A DNA stretch of 64,000 nucleotides from an uncultured Collinsella sp. (GTDB taxonomy: Bacteria > Actinomycetota > Coriobacteriia > Coriobacteriales > Coriobacteriaceae), in NCBI GenBank assembly GCA_900757615.1, contig CAAEON010000003.1, positions 19,085 to 83,084 on the forward strand. The letters run 5' to 3'. The translations under genes were made by a program, and so were the position numbers. Numbering within the stretch: the stretch's first letter is position 1; each line of letters starts with the position of its first letter. Under the pieces are notes generated by a model. It made no database searches. It saw only the letters and a program-made list of their open reading frames with translations, and was not told the origin of the DNA. Positions 63,011 through 64,000 of this stretch are shown here, piece after piece.

Positions 63011-63045
63011 TGAATCTGAATCTACCCCGATTCCATTGACTCCTT

Positions 63046-63477
63046 CTACGCCGCCTTCGAGCGGCTGTTTTCCTTGGGCCAATTGGCCTCTTCGAACTCG
63101 GCAGGGCTGAGGTATCCCAGTGCCGAATGCGTCCTCGCCCTGTTGCAGGCGACCTCGATGCGCTCGAACAGGTCCAGCGCGGACCACACGCTTACGCGAG
63201 GTGCGCACCCCGAGCGCCCGCAGCCGCATGAACGTCTTGGGCGCGCCGTAGATATTCCTCACCTTGGCTCTGACCTGGAAAATAAGCTCGGCCAAGTCGG
63301 CGTTGCGCACGGCATGGGCGCTCGGCGGCCGCGATTTCCACGCGTAGTAGCCCTGGCGCGTCACCTCCAGCGCCGCGCACATCTCGGACACCGACCAGCT
63401 GTCCTCGTTGAGGAATATGAACTCGAACTTGGCCCTCTTCGCCGAGGCCCCTACAGCTGCCTGCTGGCGAAGAAGGC
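63046..63477 (-). pseudogene. IS3 orfB with internal deletion
   Basis: The N-terminal part (FLNEDSWSVSEMCAALEVTRQGYYAWKS, IRNIYGAPKTFMRLRALGVRTSRKRV-type) runs to about 63190. The C-terminal part (RIEVACNRARTHSALGYLSPAEFEEANW and stop) follows in another frame. The catalytic DDE core between them is missing, so it cannot act as a transposase. Confidence 0.8.
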
Positions 63478-63717
63478 GCTCGCTTTTAAAAGTATCTCGT
63501 TCTCGCGCTTCAGCCTGCGCAGGTCCTCGGCCATCTGGAACGGGTCGGCGTCGGGCGCGGGCCCGGCGGCGTCGGCCTTCCTCACCCAATCCGACAGGCT
63601 GCCGGGGTCGCATCCGAGCCCGCACGCCACCTCGGCGTACGTGGTGCCCGATTTCCTGTGCAGCTCCACGGCCTTTTGCTTGAACTTGGCCGTGTATTTG
63701 GGCGACAGCGCTCCCAT
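63451..63717 (-). CDS. IS3-family transposase OrfA
   Basis: An 88-aa protein with SPKYTAKFKQKAVELHRKSGTTYAEVACGLGCDPGSLSDWVRKA as its helix-turn-helix and a leucine-zipper-like part (EDLRRLKRENEILLKASAFF). It would bind the element ends. In intact elements it is joined to OrfB by frameshifting; here OrfB is defective. ATG 63717 follows AAAGGGGGCACG. Confidence 0.85.
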   Translation of the reverse strand: MGALSPKYTAKFKQKAVELHRKSGTTYAEVACGLGCDPGSLSDWVRKADAAGPAPDADPFQMAEDLRRLKRENEILLKASAFFASRQL

Positions 63718-63798
63718 CGTGCCCCCTTTCCCTGCTTTCGGCAATGATGCCGAAACGGAAATTCACTTGTCAACGGATCTGGGGCAGATTCAGATTCA

Positions 63799-64000
63799 TC
63801 CAGGCCCGCGTGAACGAGATGCTGTCATGAAATCGAGCCTGCGGTGGCTGGGAGAGCAGGCAGAGTGACTTTTCGGGATCCCTGGATGCCATCTTCTGAT
63901 GCTCGCTCTGCTGCCGCTGGTCCCGCTCCTCGAGGCGTACGACGACGCCGAAGGACATATGAGGACAGGTAACGCGGAAGGCCGCCTATCGATAGGCGGC
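63799..64000. other. Window end with 20-bp palindrome
   Basis: No recognised gene. GCCGCCTATCGATAGGCGGC (63981-64000) is a perfect palindrome at the window edge, likely a terminator stem. Confidence 0.5.

Larger units (their letters stand above)
63011..63798 (-). mobile_element. Internally deleted IS3-family element
   Basis: Terminal inverted repeats start TGAATCTGAATCT at both ends (63011-63023 and 63786-63798), continuing imperfectly for about 25 bp. Inside are orfA and a broken orfB. The total of 788 bp is some 450 bp short of a normal IS3 element. No target-site duplication is apparent. Confidence 0.8.

Noticed and set aside
62687..63766. Open frame of 359 codons as one protein
   Set aside because: It joins IS3 orfB sequence to the acetyltransferase remnant by chance reading; the two parts belong to different genes.

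Overview
The window is high-GC DNA (about 60 %) with short gaps, many divergent gene pairs and strong GGAG-type ribosome binding sites. Gene content (a second gyrase/topoisomerase IV pair of the anaerobe type, a CD1871A/ferredoxin/TlpA cassette, SirTM sirtuins, NimA-like and flavodoxin reductases, LAGTG surface anchoring, intergenic GGGACAGTCCC palindromes) fits an anaerobic gut actinobacterium of the Coriobacteriia, most like Collinsella. That assignment is inference from content. No rRNA, tRNA, CRISPR array or prophage was seen.

Layout. 1-4.5 kb: end of a UvrA paralogue, an AAA ATPase with phased upstream repeats, an EF-G/TetM-like GTPase, mscL. 4.5-13.8 kb: mostly housekeeping and transport (GNAT, rsmJ, a newly read 47-aa membrane peptide, rlmA, MATE, LysR/EamA pair, ung, SDR, and a YhhQ-type queuosine-precursor transporter behind a preQ1-like leader). 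14-20 kb: prfC, a GntR-ABC operon with a clear operator, ClC channel, LOG protein, K+ channel. 20-27 kb: two hybrid sensor kinases, one with its own substrate-binding lipoprotein. 27-35 kb: aminotransferase, trmO, XRE-TipAS regulator with glutaredoxin, Dus, and a large ABC/FtsX fusion. 35-39 kb: an extracytoplasmic thiol-redox cassette (TlpA lipoprotein, membrane ferredoxin, 48-aa CD1871A peptide) divergent from a two-component system. 39-45 kb: a LuxR regulator and a 1455-aa Tat/LAGTG surface protein. 45-52 kb: XRE/membrane-protein pair, acetyltransferase, parE-parC, and a second AAA ATPase with phased repeats.

From 52.4 kb to the end is an accessory region. It holds a flavodoxin/HxlR/cupin set, then a TetR regulator divergent from three consecutive SirTM-like genes. 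A second copy of the TetR-SirTM cassette follows, but its interior has been replaced by a lower-GC pair of radical SAM genes, leaving SirTM fragments on both sides. Beyond that are a DUF4143 remnant, yjdF behind a leader with an anti-Shine-Dalgarno stem, a possible type III toxin, and an internally deleted IS3 element that truncates an acetyltransferase gene.

The main candidates for undescribed biology are the TetR-triple SirTM cassette with its interrupted duplicate, and the two AAA ATPases whose upstream regions carry 10-bp or 9.5-bp phased repeats sharing an AGTT-N5-AACT core. Two candidate riboswitch leaders, a candidate type III toxin-antitoxin and a family of palindromes placed on stop codons also deserve tests. 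All calls rest on reading the sequence; no database search was run.
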